From contig NC_052618.1 in the NCBI RefSeq assembly GCF_016545825.1, forward strand, positions 3,215,398-3,279,397: a DNA stretch of 64,000 nucleotides, in the 5' to 3' direction. Shown here in pieces: positions 13,556 to 24,939 of this stretch (position 1 is its first letter; every line of letters begins with the position of its first letter). The notes beneath the pieces are model-generated. The model saw nothing but the letters and a program-made list of their open reading frames with translations. It was not told the DNA's origin and ran no database searches. Both the position numbers and the translations under genes were made by a program. This DNA comes from Eucalyptus grandis (Eukaryota; Streptophyta; Magnoliopsida; Myrtales; Myrtaceae).

Positions 13556-14235
13556 TTAAATAATTTGCAAATCGAGCTAAAAAAATAGCGGAGATTAGAT
13601 ATTACTGCTACTCAAGTATGTTTCAACATAGGGATATCTCATATTTTTCAAATAAAATAATATGAAAAGTAAAATTAAAAATTAAAATTAAAAAGAAATT
13701 AAAATTAAAAATCTAATTTATTGAAAAAAAGAATATTCTTTTTCTCCATTCGGAACTTTAGCCACTTTCTCTCTCTCTGAAAAAGAATTCCACTTTCTCT
13801 TTCTACTGCAACAGAAAAATGGCGGCGACCACCAAAAGAAGGACCTGACCCGAGCCAACCAGGCCGGTGGTCTGCTCTCTCTCTGGCGGCTTCACGCACC
13901 GGTGTCCTCTGCTACCTCCTTCTCCTTCTCCTTCTCCTCCTCCTCCAACTTTGCATCCCGTGCCTCCACCGCCACCGTCACCTCCTTCTTCCATAGATCT
14001 ACCTCCCCGACGCGCATCAACCTCCACTACCTAGCGCAGCACTCTCCTTCCATCTGCTCCTCCCTCAATCGCCCCACTTCGCTGTGCCGATTCGCAGCAC
14101 AGGGCGGCCAACTCATCAGGCCGAGCAGCCAAAAGTCGATGTCTCGGAGAACTTGCAGTGCTCACGATGACGCATCCCAGCTCGTTCCAATGCAGTTTGC
14201 CCAAGAGTTGCAAATCTGTGAGCGCAAGTATCGGC

Positions 14236-15472
14236 TAGGGGTGTGTAAAAGAACCAGGATCCGCCTGGACCGCACGGAACCGGACCGGAACTACCCAGAA
14301 CCAGTGGTTCTTAAGGGAACCGGTCCGGTTCCCGGTTCCATGGATGAATCCGTCCACCTGCCCACCCACCCAGATCAGATTGATTAATTTTTAATGTAAA
14401 AAAAATTACTAAAACAGACCCTAGATAGCCACCTGTCTCTCCACTTCCGTCCATCTCTTTCTCTCTGTCTGTCTCTATCTATCTCTTATTGAAGTGTTCT
14501 TTCAATCCAGAGCTTCCGCAAACCGACCGCCCTAGACGGTCGTCTTCTCCGTCCCGCAGCCGCCTCGAACCGGCCGCCGAACATCGCGAAGCAGCTCGCC
14601 CCTCTGGCTCGCGGCGCTTTGTAGAGGCTCGCAGTCTTGATCTCTTCGCTACCGCTGCCGTCGTAGTCGGAGGCCAGAGAGAGGCGCAACCAGAAGGCCA
14701 TCCCTCTCGAGGAATACGCCACGACTCGTGAGCCTCCCGAGCCCTCTCGTTTGTTTTTCTTTTTTTCTTTTTCTCGGTTCTCGGTTTCTCATCGCGTTGA
14801 GAGCGTGAATTTGGTCGTGCTTTGCTGTTGTGCGTGCCAGGAGATGTTGCCAATTCCCTTGTTTGTTTGGACGTGATTGTCGAAAGCGAATGCACCACCA
14901 AAACGATTAAGTACCCGGATTCAGTCCATCTGCTAATTCTCGATATGTAGCATTGATTTGTCTATTTCTGTGATCTTTGAACGTGGTATTTAGCTGGGTT
15001 TTTGCCAAGTTCTTCGATTGAGTTTGGGAGGTTGTGTAATTGTAAGTTTGTGAATTAAGAAGATATCTTTGTACCATGTGAGATATGGTTGGGGATTTTT
15101 TATGTAGCTAACTTGTTTGATAGATAGAAGTTTTAGTTGGGTGTAATTTTATGAGTAAGTGCCCGCAACGTCAACTTTATGTTTCCGATTCGTTGGTGCA
15201 TAATGCGTTTTCTTTCCCTGCTAAATTCACGGGGTTCGTTACTTCTTAATGCTGAATTTGTTCCACAAAGCAAGTGAAAGCGATTTGTCGATACGAAGTT
15301 GAACCGGTTCCATGGATCCACCTGGGAACCCGATCAGACCGGCAGTCCGGTTCCTAGGTGGATCCATGCAACAAACGGGTGGATCCCGGTTCCAATTTTT
15401 CGGAACCGGTCCTTAGCGGGCAGTTCTAGATTCTTGGTCGGGAACCGTCCGCTCGGACCATGCACACCCCTA
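14236..15472. mobile_element. Non-autonomous hAT-like transposon with 8-bp target duplication
   Basis: The element starts TAGGGGTGTG and ends CACACCCCTA, short inverted ends of the hAT type. It is flanked on both sides by the perfect 8-bp direct repeat GTATCGGC (14228-14235 and 15473-15480), the size hAT transposases make. It is 1237 bp long. Both subterminal zones are rich in GGAACCGG and GGATCC(A) motifs in opposite directions (14255-14350 and 15300-15440). No transposase frame is present, so it depends on a partner. The central part at 14480-15300 looks like a plant gene 5' end (GC-rich exon-like stretch, then a T-rich intron-like stretch). Confidence 0.88.
14490..14770 (+). other. Possible captured gene fragment inside the hAT
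   Basis: The GC-rich 14510-14730 segment lies between AT-rich parts. It contains an open frame ending with NQKAIPLEEYAT directly before a possible splice donor (ACTC|GTGAGC at about 14727), and T-rich intron-like sequence follows. This is the pattern of a first exon. I do not recognise the protein and the frame could be chance. Confidence 0.3.
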
Positions 15473-15502
15473 GTATCGGCTACACGCGCTGTCGTCGAGC
15501 AG

Positions 15503-15760
15503 TATTTTTTTTTTTAAACCCCTAACAGAGTTGAGCGAGCAAAATGAAAGTAGCTATATGAGTTGGGCAGATAAACTAAATGGGTCGAATATGAGTCATG
15601 TGCAAATCCATATGGACCACATGAAGTTAGGCACAAATATCTTAAACTCATTTCCACTAGTTATAAAATTTTTAAGTGACTCATTTGTAACCTGACCTTC
15701 TAAGAGTGAGTCATAAAATGGGTTTCTAACCCATATCGACAGCTCGGATTGAACAATTTC
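15503..15760. repeat. Unclassified AT-rich repeat-like segment
   Basis: The segment begins with a T run and contains AAAATGGGTTTCTAACCCAT near 15716. That resembles the AAAATGGGTT..ACCCATTTT motif of the 13.3-kb block, and GACTCATTT/GAGTCAT motifs recur. It separates the serine-rich fragment from the V-ATPase exon. No ends or target duplication were found. Confidence 0.35.
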
Positions 15761-15944
15761 AAAGTTCGTCAAGGACAGCTAAGAATTGGTGTTAGATAAT
15801 GATAATGGACTTGCTGCGGCGATTCATGAAGCGACAGAATGGAATTAGCTAGGCGATGCACGCACCGAATATCAAATGCAACCAAGTAGACCCGACCAGA
15901 GTCAATGAGAACACACGCTACATGTGGAGGAAAAGGATAAGTAC

Positions 15945-16042
15945 AAATTCGTGGATGGCCCCTGGTTGCAGAGAATTCTGGTATAGAGCGATGCAAGTGT
16001 CCTAATCACTGTAAAAATCAGGCTTGCGATGATGAATCCCAT
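15945..16042 (-). pseudogene. VHA-e: V-type H+-ATPase subunit e, exon 1 only
   Basis: On the minus strand the ATG at 16042 follows AAAAACC and gives 32 codons plus two bases, up to a GT donor at 15944. The peptide begins MGF, has LIFTVI and ASL, and ends GPSTN(L), matching the first membrane helix and following loop of plant subunit e. That subunit is a protein of about 70 residues in the Vo sector of the vacuolar proton pump. The family's usual second exon (second helix) was not found down to 15503, where repeat DNA starts. Substitutions at usually conserved places (Gly to Arg after VI, Cys to Tyr after ASL, Arg to Gln before GPS) suggest a dead copy. Possible leader sequence lies upstream at 16043-16290. 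Confidence 0.68.
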
Positions 16043-16289
16043 GGTTTTTCACTCGATTGCAATCGCGACGCACCAGAGACAAATCAGATCTGAGCTCAAT
16101 GCCTTCCGTTTCGCTGGGAGCCAGAGATTCAGCTGAAGAAACGAATCGAGAAACGAGCGGGGGACGTGCGATTCTTACCCGGATTTCTGAAGCTTTGATT
16201 GGCGATAGGAGGATCACCGGCGGATGCAGATGCAGAATCCAAACTAGGACAATAGATGGGGATGCCTCCGGGGAATGAAAAGCTTGCAC

Positions 16290-16969
16290 GGGCCAGGTCA
16301 AGAAAATGGCCCAGAAAATAGTAGGGAGGCGTGTCTGTTTGGGCTTGGGCCCTCTGGATGGGTCAATGCTGTGCCATAAAATTTGTGATTCTATTTGGCT
16401 ACCACGAAAGACATTAAAATCTTCAATCATATCATGATTTGCATGGCAGAATAAAGTTATATAATTGAAATATGTCATCACCATAAAATAATCTTAAAAA
16501 CAAATATAATTGTGCACAATCGGGCATATGTAGTCGAAGTGAAAGCGAGTTGCTAATTATTGGATCCTCTGGTGGATTTGGAATAAATAATATTGAAGTT
16601 AAAGTAGGCGAACTAGAACCACTTTTTCATGATGAAGGTTTAGATCCACCGTTTCATACATTAGATACATTTGCTTTCTTATTCACGAGATCATACTAAC
16701 ACATTTGATTTCTCTTAACCCTCCACACAAACCCTAATAGAAATGCAAACTCTCTCCAATAATTGTGGCCAACCGATGATGGTGGAGGGGGCCTCCAAAT
16801 CTGGAGGCATGACCATCAGACCTAAAGGCTGGTTGCTGTTGGCGGTGGCAAGCTCAACAACACCGGCTTCTGAAGCACCACACATAGAGGAGATGGACGT
16901 ATGAGATTGTGCTTTCAATCATGCCTAAGAACGGTGGACGTTAACACAGCAAGTTGGCGGTGGGAGGGG
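16290..16969. other. Intergenic DNA, no gene recognised
   Basis: A plus-strand open stretch of about 60 codons near 16515-16699 (contains GSSGGFGINN) and a minus-strand one at 16715-16918 are visible. I could not assign either to a family. The last bases, AGGGG at 16965-16969, are the left target duplication of element A. Confidence 0.5.
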
Positions 16970-17426
16970 TGTTGGGATTAACGGATCCCCAAAAAGCAGA
17001 TTCGACAATAAATCGAACACCTAAAACGAATGCGGAAGACAAGTGCGGGAAAATCACGTATCACCGATCCTAAAGCACACCACGGATTCGAGCATACCTT
17101 GTTAGCCACAGATTAGACACCAATGCTGAAGATCGAGGAAGAGAAATTGGCCCTGTTTGATCCGATGATGACAATTCACTTGGAAGGGGAGAAGAAAGTG
17201 GCATTGTGTTTACTGTTTCTTCTATTTGAGAGAGAGAGTGTTGGAAAGAGAGGGAGACGTACGTATGTTAATACCAAAAGGTGTCTTCTCCCTCTCTCTC
17301 CTCCCTTATATACGTTCCTCCAAAAAATGAAATGTACCCCTTCATCCATGGGCCCTAATTTTGTGGGCCGGGCTTTTAGGCCCAACATGGGTGGACGAGG
17401 CTTAAGCCCATCACATAAAACCATCA
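16970..17426 (-). repeat. Element A 3' LTR
   Basis: 457 bp. On the minus strand it runs from TGATGG to CCCAACA. Both ends are confirmed by the second copy and the target duplication. Confidence 0.93.
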
Positions 17427-17436
17427 TCTCCCACTC
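17427..17436 (-). other. Element A polypurine tract
   Basis: The minus strand reads GAGTGGGAGA directly before the 3' LTR. This is the plus-strand priming site of reverse transcription. Element B has the same tract. Confidence 0.75.
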
Positions 17437-17645
17437 GCACATGGTTGGCCGAACAGAATTCTCTTTACCTCTCTTCAACATTCATACCGGTGAATAATCC
17501 GTGCGACCAGCATACTTTGAGAGCTCGTTACTATATATCTGTTAGGAATATATAGCAGCTCATAATAGGCATTACACTCTGAGTAGATTTAGTATGCAGT
17601 TCCCTAAATCGATCGATCACATTTATATCTCTCTTGATCTCTTTA

Positions 17646-17649
<4 letters not shown>

Positions 17650-17685
<36 letters not shown>
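17650..17685. repeat. (TA)n microsatellite in element A, 3' untranslated part
   Basis: Eighteen TA units. A matching run sits at the same place in element B (43445-43475). Confidence 0.95.
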
Positions 17686-17688
<3 letters not shown>

Positions 17689-18531
17689 ATTCATAATTAT
17701 GATTATCCCTAAAGACAGTCATAATTGGTTAACCGGTGAATACAAAACTACAATGTGATTCTCCAAAATCGATCTTTCTCTTTCCTTCAAACTCTCAATT
17801 TCAGTTCATCTTGCTTTTCTAGAAATGTCCCATTAGATCGAATCAACTAATGACCATTGGCAACATCCTAAGATAGCAAACACTAAAAAGAAATCTTGAG
17901 AATAAGTAAGAGCCATGAGGGGACTAAAAAATTGAGGAACTCTTTTCCTCAAGAGTCTCACACGACATGAAAGTTGAGATCAAAACTTTTGCCACTCTTA
18001 TTGGTCGTTTCATGCATACGTAATATGAAATACGTATTACGATATTAACTCCTTTCCCATGGAGCGTATGTCTACACCTTTCAATACCGTACAGATGATA
18101 GTTCAGACATACCCAATGTCTAACTTGAGTTCACGTATCTACTCATTCACAAAATTCATCAGAACTCACATCTGGCATCATAGACAAATAAAATAAAATA
18201 TGTTGGGTATTTTACTTTCGGACATAGTAAGTATTATGTCCTCATCTTAACACGCAGTTAAGGCAACATACATATTTTATGCTTGAGCTCTCGATTATCA
18301 CCTAGATAATAAGCTTAAAAACAGTCTCATCTCTATTTATCACACTGTAAATAGAGGCGATTACCCGTGTAAGTGGGCTAATCTTATATCTGTCTGACAT
18401 ACTTTCTCAACTTAAAATAATACACTGAGCATTAAGATGCATAAAGATCAAACAAAGATTCATAGGCATTAATGATGAAAAACACAAATTCATCAAATGT
18501 GAAAACTTAAGGGAAATTATAATCCAGTACA

Positions 18532-19427
18532 TCAGACTCTACGCAATCCTAGAGATTTTACATGGCCACAAAACACATATCTAGGTTTTGGCTTTGTCAT
18601 AAGATCTGCTACCATTCTATGCGTAACATGTACTGTAAGTTCACATCTTTTCATGCAATCATATTCTTGACAAAAGTTATACTTGGTATCTATATGTTTG
18701 GTCTTGCCATGATATTTTGGATCTTTGGTGTACACTTTTGCTGCTTGGCTATCACAGTTAACCAACAATGAATCTGCAACAATTCTAATAACACCTAAAT
18801 GATCCAATAATCTCTTAAGCCAAACATCTTCTTATATTGCTGCTGATAATGCCACGAACTCAGTTTCCATCGTAGACAAGGCTATACACTTTTGTTTCCT
18901 ATTGCTCCAACATATGGTGCCATTATTCGGTAAGAAAACAAACCCAGAGGTAGATTTTCTTTCATCTAAATCTCTTCTCCAATCAGCATCAGAATAGCCT
19001 TTGAGTTGCAGATCCTTTCCATAATAACTCAACTATAATCAGCAGTCCCCTTTAGATACCTTAGTATTCATTTAACGGCTTTCCAACGTGCTTGACCTAG
19101 GTTGGATTGGTATCTACTCACCATTCCAATTGCATAACATATGTCAGGTCTTGTGCACATCATAGCGTACATCAAACTCCCAACAACACTAGCATAAGGA
19201 ACATATTTCGTTTGTTCATTCTCTTGTGAAGTCATTGGACACAGTCTATGACTAAATCCTTCACCTTTTGCAATAGGAATGTCTATGGGTTTACAATCCC
19301 ATATCATTCATCTCAAAGTTGGAAGACAACCAACTTTTGATAGTATTGACAAGCTCCATATTGCTTCCGACAATTAGTATATCATCAACATATAATGATA
19401 TGATCACAAATTGATCCTTGGATCTTT

Positions 19428-19474
<47 letters not shown>

Positions 19475-19720
19475 GATCCTCATCTATCATTGTAAAATCA
19501 TATGCCATTATGGCATTATGAAACCAGCAAGTTGTTCTAGATATATTCATTCCCTCTACTTCTCCATTGAGGAAAGCAGTCTTTACATCCATTTGATGTA
19601 ACTCAAGATCCATACTAAACACTATTGCTAGAATTATGCGAATCGAGGTAAATCTCACTACAGGAGAAAATGTTTCTTCATAATCAATTCCTTCATGTTG
19701 ATTATACCCATTCGCCACAA
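18532..19720 (-). pseudogene. Element A reverse transcriptase and RNase H, broken
   Basis: Minus-strand fragments give the reverse transcriptase start (EGIDYEETFSPVVR, QMDVKTAFLNGE at about 19560-19680), then a jump to [14 protein letters not shown], a (TA)21 run at 19431-19472, and the YVDD region in another frame near 19380-19400. RNase H follows, with GYSDADWRRDLDERK at about 18960-19000 and HIDTKYNF near 18690. Several stops separate the pieces. Against element B a stretch of about 91 bp is missing. Confidence 0.87.
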
Positions 19721-20325
19721 TGCGAACCTTATGCTTTTATATCGAGCCATCAACTTTACACTTTATTTTGAGAACCCACTTGTTCCTAATAGCTTTGCGT
19801 CATATTGGAAGATCAACCAGTTCCAAACTTGGTTTGACTTCATTGACTCCATCTCCTCTTTTATTGCATAAATCCATTTTTCCTTAATAGGGCAATTTAG
19901 AGCCTCATTAATATTTCTTGGCTCATCCTCATCTTGCGGAGCAATCATAAAAGTTTCCCCTTCAATGTCAAAACGTCGACGGAGAATATTTTGGCGACTT
20001 GTTCGCCGTATGGGAGATTGTACACTTTGCACATCATTCCCCATTATGCTCCCACTTGGATTAGATAATGATAACGTTGTCTCATCATGTGGTTGCAATT
20101 GAGAATGAGTTGAATTCAATCCATCACTTCTCATATTACTCCCACTTGGACGAACTCCACTAATATCATTATCTTGATCCAAGGTTTCAAATAGGGGTAA
20201 TCTTCCCATATTTCGCCCTTCTTAGGAAATTCATCCTCTAAAAATGTGACATCCCGTGATTAAAATTCAGTTATACTCCCACTTTTCTGCTCACCCATAC
20301 CCTTTCGAGTGTTCGGAGTATATCA

Positions 20326-21070
20326 TTAAAATACTCTTCTTTCCTTTAGGACCCAATTTCCCAAACTTGTGAGAGGACTCATGAGTATAGGAGCACAAAC
20401 CCATGACTTAAGAAAACTTAAATCCAGTTTTCTACCTGTCCATAACTCATATGGAGTGGAAGTAACTGATTTGGAAGGCACCCGGTTAAGTATATAGGCA
20501 GTAATTAACAACGCATCACTCCAAAAAGTGATATGTAAGTTAGCATGCCACATCATGGACCTAACCATTTCTAGTAGAGTTCTGTTTCTTCTCTCTGCAA
20601 CACCATTTTGTTGAGGAGTATATGGAATAGACAACTGTCTTTCTATTCCTTTTTCATTACATAATTTTCTAAACTCATCAGATAAATATTCTCGACCTCG
20701 ATCGGATCTCAATGCTTTTATTTTCTTGTCTAATTGATTTTCTTCCAAGTTCATAAACCTTTTGAAACAACTTAATGTTTCAGATTTATGAGAAATCAAA
20801 TAGACATATCCGAATCGAGTATAATCATCTATAAAAGTGATGAAATAAATAGCCCCATGCCTTCCTTTCACATTCATTGCACCATAGACGTCAGAATGGA
20901 TTAAATGCAGAAGAAATTCAGCTCTTTTACCTTTTCCAAATGGTTTCCTTGTCATTTTCCCTACTAGGCAATGCTCATATATGGGCAAATCGACTTTTTC
21001 AATGTTGCCCAACTAGCCCTCTTTGGCCAGTCTATTTATACATTATTGGCCAATATGACCAAGTCTAGCA
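20326..21070 (-). pseudogene. Element A integrase region
   Basis: A long minus-strand frame carries HSDVYGAM, FIDDYTRFGYVYLISHK, RSDRGREYLSDEF and YTPQQNGVAERRNRTLLE. These are the catalytic D-D-E surroundings of copia integrase, which inserts element DNA into the host. The zinc-binding start (HARLGHIGQH type) lies just upstream, beyond a stop near 21014. Downstream it runs into stops before reverse transcriptase. Confidence 0.87.
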
Positions 21071-21434
21071 TGTCACATAATCACATCATTATCATATGAA
21101 GTAGAAGACGTGAAGTGAAACAAGGGAATAATAAACATTGACAGCACCACAGTCAACATTTAGTATAATAAAATCATCCAGAAAGTGACCACAATCATAG
21201 TAGTTTGTATCCAAATACAAATCTACACCGCTATTACGGAAGTTCACACTAAAACCAAGCTTAACCAACATCAAAACAGACACTTAAATTTCGACGAATC
21301 TCCAGAGTATATAGAACATCATGTAGGAACAAGGTGCGCCCACCACACATGTTCAGTTGGCAGGTGCCGATCCCTTTCACTTCAGCTTTGGAGTTGTTTC
21401 CCACATAGATCCACTTAGTTCCAGTTGGTACTCG

Positions 21435-22860
21435 TCAAAATTCCACGAAGGATTCTCTATCCTTCGCTACATGGTCTGTCGCTCCTGAATCTACAGTCCA
21501 CAAAGGATTGGATTTAGTCAATAAAGCAGAACTTGATACAAAAGCAAAGTTCTCAAATGTACACGAGGTGTATACCTTCTTTGGCTCACGACAGTCGCGA
21601 GCATAGTGACCCTTCTTGTCACAATTGTAACACCTCACCCTTGACATTTTCTTCATTTGAGGACGTTTTCCTCTATTGTGTTGGTTAACTCTTGATTTCT
21701 TGCAATAAGGACTTGATCCTTTGCATTCCCACATATTGAACGAATCAATACGCTTGCACTTAGAGCTCAAAGCCCTTTCTAAGCTAGAACTAGCATAACA
21801 AATATCTATTTTCGGCTCAAATGCGGTTAGGAGATCCTCATCTAACTCGAGGTGGTGCATGGCATCCTCAAGATCTTCCATAACATGGTCAAGAGCTTCT
21901 AGTGCTTCTTGCTTTTCCAGCACATATTGAATCTTCATATTCAATATTCCACAATTGTTAATGTTCATATCAGCAATTACATTCTTAGTTGCTGAAAACA
22001 TTGATCTGAACACATCAGACATACATGCACGAATAATTAATACCTATCATTTATGCATCCCAATTTGCACAGACCCATCATATTAATGAACAATTTCAAG
22101 TAAGGTTTCAGAATCAAAATGTCACTATGTTTCCAATTATCCTCCAAAAATCCTAACTCAAAATTATCATTAATATAATTATCTTATGCAAAATAAATTC
22201 TATGAAGTTACAAAAACTTCTATCAACTACCCATAGCAATCAACAATAACAGAAAGCAAATAATATCTAACATCCAATAGAATAACAATGCTTTCACATA
22301 ATACAACTATCCATTACACTAAGTAATATATACAAAGAAATATCAACATAGAAAGAGATATTCACACTTAAAAACATCTCAAACTAATCTAAGAAATAAA
22401 TAGGGAATGTCCCTTATAATCTATCAGTCAAAATATCTAAAAAAAATTGTAGACACATTTGCCAACCATGGAAAAAATTTTGGAGAGCTCTCATGTCGCC
22501 TCCAAGGCACATTTACTCTACACCATGTGGCGCTCAATCTAAGGGTTGAAGTTTTGGTTAACTCAATCCTTTAGTACTCTCTTACAAAAGCTACCATTAG
22601 CCTCTTATAACCTGGGACCACGTTGACCTCCCATAGCCGATCTAACACTATTTGCTATAACCGATCCCAAAGCCGGCACCTTCTCAAAATCCGGCATAAG
22701 ATAACCATTCTAAATGATTTCCTGTATCATCTGATTGACCCTGACCACGTGTGATACTAAATCACCGTCATGCCACCGATAATCAGCTAACTCTTTCATC
22801 AGCCTTTTAAGTCTTGCTTTTCCTTCGTCCGTTCTCGGGATTGCAAGTATCCGTGCATAA
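21435..22860 (-). pseudogene. Element A gag and protease region
   Basis: The minus-strand frame 22022-21435 holds a CCHC knuckle (CYNCDKKGHYARDC) followed by the aspartic protease signature VDSGATDHVAKD. The gag start lies towards 22860 and is broken by stops. In element B the matching part keeps a longer readable stretch (MMRYARIPTIP). Gag packages the RNA and the protease would cut the polyprotein. Confidence 0.85.
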
Positions 22861-23039
22861 CGCATTATAGTTCCTGCAACAAATGCAGAACTAAAAATGG
22901 ATCACTTATAATCCACAATAAACAAAATAGAAAATACATAATTTTCCATGATTCATGCAACAAATGCAGAATAAAAAATGGATTATCTCTAACCCACACA
23001 GACATAATTGAAAAAAGAAACAAATTCTTTTTTTCTTTT

Positions 23040-23215
23040 TTTTGGGGTCAACGATCAACGGTCAACGCCGGTCAACGATCAACGGTCGCTGGTCGTCGGT
23101 CAACAGGTCAACGGTCGCTGGTCGTCGGTCAACAGGTCAACGGTCAGGTCGTTGGTCGTTGGACCGGTCGGACCAGTCGGGCCCGTCGGGCCAGTCGGGC
23201 TGGGTTGGATGAACC
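23040..23215. repeat. GGTCAACG-type short tandem repeats in element A leader
   Basis: GGTCAACGGTC-like units recur from 23046 to 23143, followed by GTCGGGCCA-type units to 23205. The leader is GC-rich from here to about 23560. Element B has the same design at 48932-49150. Confidence 0.85.
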
Positions 23216-23756
23216 GACCAACGTGCCGCGTGAGTGCCAGGCGTCCGCGAGTCAAGTTGGGTCGGGTCGCCGGCCGGTGACTACCCGGCCAACTGTCATC
23301 AGCGCTGACATCATTGATGACGTCATCCCAGCAGTTACTGACCGTTGGGTAACGTCGTGCTGACATCAGCACGCGTCAGTTCGCCGGCCAACGGCGTCGC
23401 GCACGTGCCGGTTTGTCACCGGCATCGCGCACGTGCTGGTTCGTCACCGGCGCGTGTGGCGCATGCGCTGGCCGAGCCAGCGCTTCAGGCACGTGGCGCC
23501 CACACGCAGCGGCTTCTGGCCGCGCGTGTGGGAGCGCGTGCGGCGTCTCCTGGCAGCGGTCGACATGTCGACGGACTCGTCTCGACGAGCCCTTTGACCC
23601 AATATCTTCATAAATCAATTTCGACTTATAGAAACTCGAAAAAATGGACGACCAATGCTCGGGTGTCGGGATTTCTCTCCCTGATCCGCGTCGGCCGAAT
23701 TTCTTTGCGAAAAATCAATCAAAAAACATGAAAAGGGTAAGGAAAACATGAACTAG

Positions 23757-23770
23757 GGTCCTGATACCAA
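23757..23770 (-). other. Element A primer-binding site
   Basis: The minus strand reads TTGGTATCAGGACC directly after the 5' LTR. It matches the 3' end of initiator methionine tRNA in its first part (TGGTATCAG), the usual copia primer. Confidence 0.85.
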
Positions 23771-24229
23771 TGTTGGGATTAACGGATCCCCAAAAAGCGG
23801 ATTCGACACTAAATCGAACCCCTAAAACAAATGCGGAAGACAAGTCCGGGAAAATCACGTATCATCGATCCTAAAGCACACCACGGATTTGAGCGTACCT
23901 TGTTAGCCACAGATTAGACACCAATGCTGAAGATCGAGGAAGAGAAATTGGCCTTGTTTGATCCAATGATGTCAATTCGCTAGGAAGGGGAGAAGAAAGT
24001 GGCCTTGTGCTTACTGTTTCTTCTATTTGAGAGAGAGAGAGCGTTGGAAAGAGAGGGAGACGTACGTACGTTAATACCAAAAGGTGTCTTCTCCCTCTCT
24101 CTCCTCCCTTATATACGTTCCTCCAAAAAATGAAACGTACCCCTTCATCCATGGGCCCTAATTTTGTGGGCCAGGCTTTTAGGCCCAACATGGACGGACG
24201 AGCCTTAAGCTCATCACATAAAACCATCA
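23771..24229 (-). repeat. Element A 5' LTR
   Basis: 459 bp, with the same ends as the 3' copy. Followed by target copy AGGGG at 24230-24234. Confidence 0.93.
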
Positions 24230-24483
24230 AGGGGGGAATTGTCGTTGACGTGACGCTCGCTGTGGCTGACGACTATGGTAGTAGTCATCGGACACGTGAT
24301 AAAATCCCACAGAAGGGGAATATTAGTGAGTACAGTGTATCCTAACACTTTTATCTCCTGCCGTGCTTTAAAAAAAAAAAGACACATAAATCAATCTGGT
24401 GGCAAATAAACTAACTTAAAAGGGATTGTAACCTCCGACCATTGAATAACTCAGCCCGACACGCTTTTCATATGGAAAATGAC

Positions 24484-24881
24484 CCGAGTTAATTTGTCCT
24501 TCACAAAGTCAAACATCGCGTGGCATTCCCCTAAAACTTTCTCGTCCACGCCATTGCTCGTCAACTGCGGGAAAAACCACCGCTCCCCCGTCGCCGCCAA
24601 GAACGCCAACGTCAGCAGCGCCGGCCCCAGAAGTCCTGCATCGAGGTGGCGAGGCAGGGCTAGTCGAACTGCCGCTCAAGGTCGAGCCCTAGGGCGGCGC
24701 TAGCCGGGGCCGCACAAATCACGAGGACGAGCTCCAGTTCCAGGTACATGTGGATGCAGTAGAGCGCGAGGATCGGGTACTCGTGCAACCGAGGCCTGTA
24801 CTCATAGGCATGGAGAATCAAAACCTCGATCGCGAACCGGACCGAAGCCAGAGCGGATTTCGGGGACTCTTGGGAGATTTT
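24484..24881 (-). pseudogene. Wax synthase-like (MBOAT acyltransferase) remnant with internal deletion
   Basis: The minus strand from 24881 reads FAIEVLILHAYEYRPRLHEY, then ILALYCIHMYLELELVLVIC, GLDLERQF, a TAG, and SMQDFWGRR. These are hallmarks of plant long-chain-alcohol O-fatty-acyltransferases, which make wax esters in the ER membrane. Right after FWGRR the sequence changes frame and jumps to the C-terminal end of the family (FFPQL, GVDEKVLGEC, DFVKDKL). Roughly the 100 residues that normally separate these parts, including the usual conserved His region, are gone. It is a short dead copy. No neighbour explains its presence. Confidence 0.78.
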
Positions 24882-24939
24882 CGCGTACTAGTGCGCCAAC
24901 TGCTATGCTAGCGCAGCCTGATTTTGACTATTGAATTCG

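Larger units (their letters stand above)
13819..15502 (+). pseudogene. Serine-rich protein-like gene fragment, split by a hAT element
   Basis: The host sequence on either side of the hAT reads as the N-terminal half of the plant serine-rich protein-like family (Arabidopsis At5g25280 type, function unknown). A Ser/Phe-rich start leads into FHRSTSPTRINL and SLNRPTSL, then GGQLIRPSSQK. After a frame change it continues with the HPSSFQCSL region, where the family has HPGSFRCSL. Across the hAT, with one target copy removed, this frame runs on for about ten codons to 15502, where a T run and foreign sequence begin. The ATG at 13819 (ATGGCGGCGACC) is followed by TGA nine codons later. The conserved C-terminal half is absent. 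The family call rests on short motifs. Confidence 0.6.
16970..24229 (-). mobile_element. Ty1/copia element A, full length, inactive
   Basis: The two LTRs are 16970-17426 and 23771-24229, and the perfect 5-bp direct repeat AGGGG flanks them (16965-16969, 24230-24234). On the minus strand the order is 5' LTR, primer site, leader, gag with CCHC knuckle, protease (VDSGATDH), integrase, reverse transcriptase, RNase H, polypurine tract, 3' LTR. Integrase before reverse transcriptase defines copia. Frames are broken in several places, and a segment just before the catalytic YVDD region is deleted. By eye the LTR copies differ at about 15 of their first 250 bases, so the insertion is old. It is the same family as element B. 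Confidence 0.95.

Noticed and set aside
23008..23731. Open frames with VGPVGPVG and similar repeats
   Set aside because: They lie in the non-coding leader of element A and reflect short tandem repeats.
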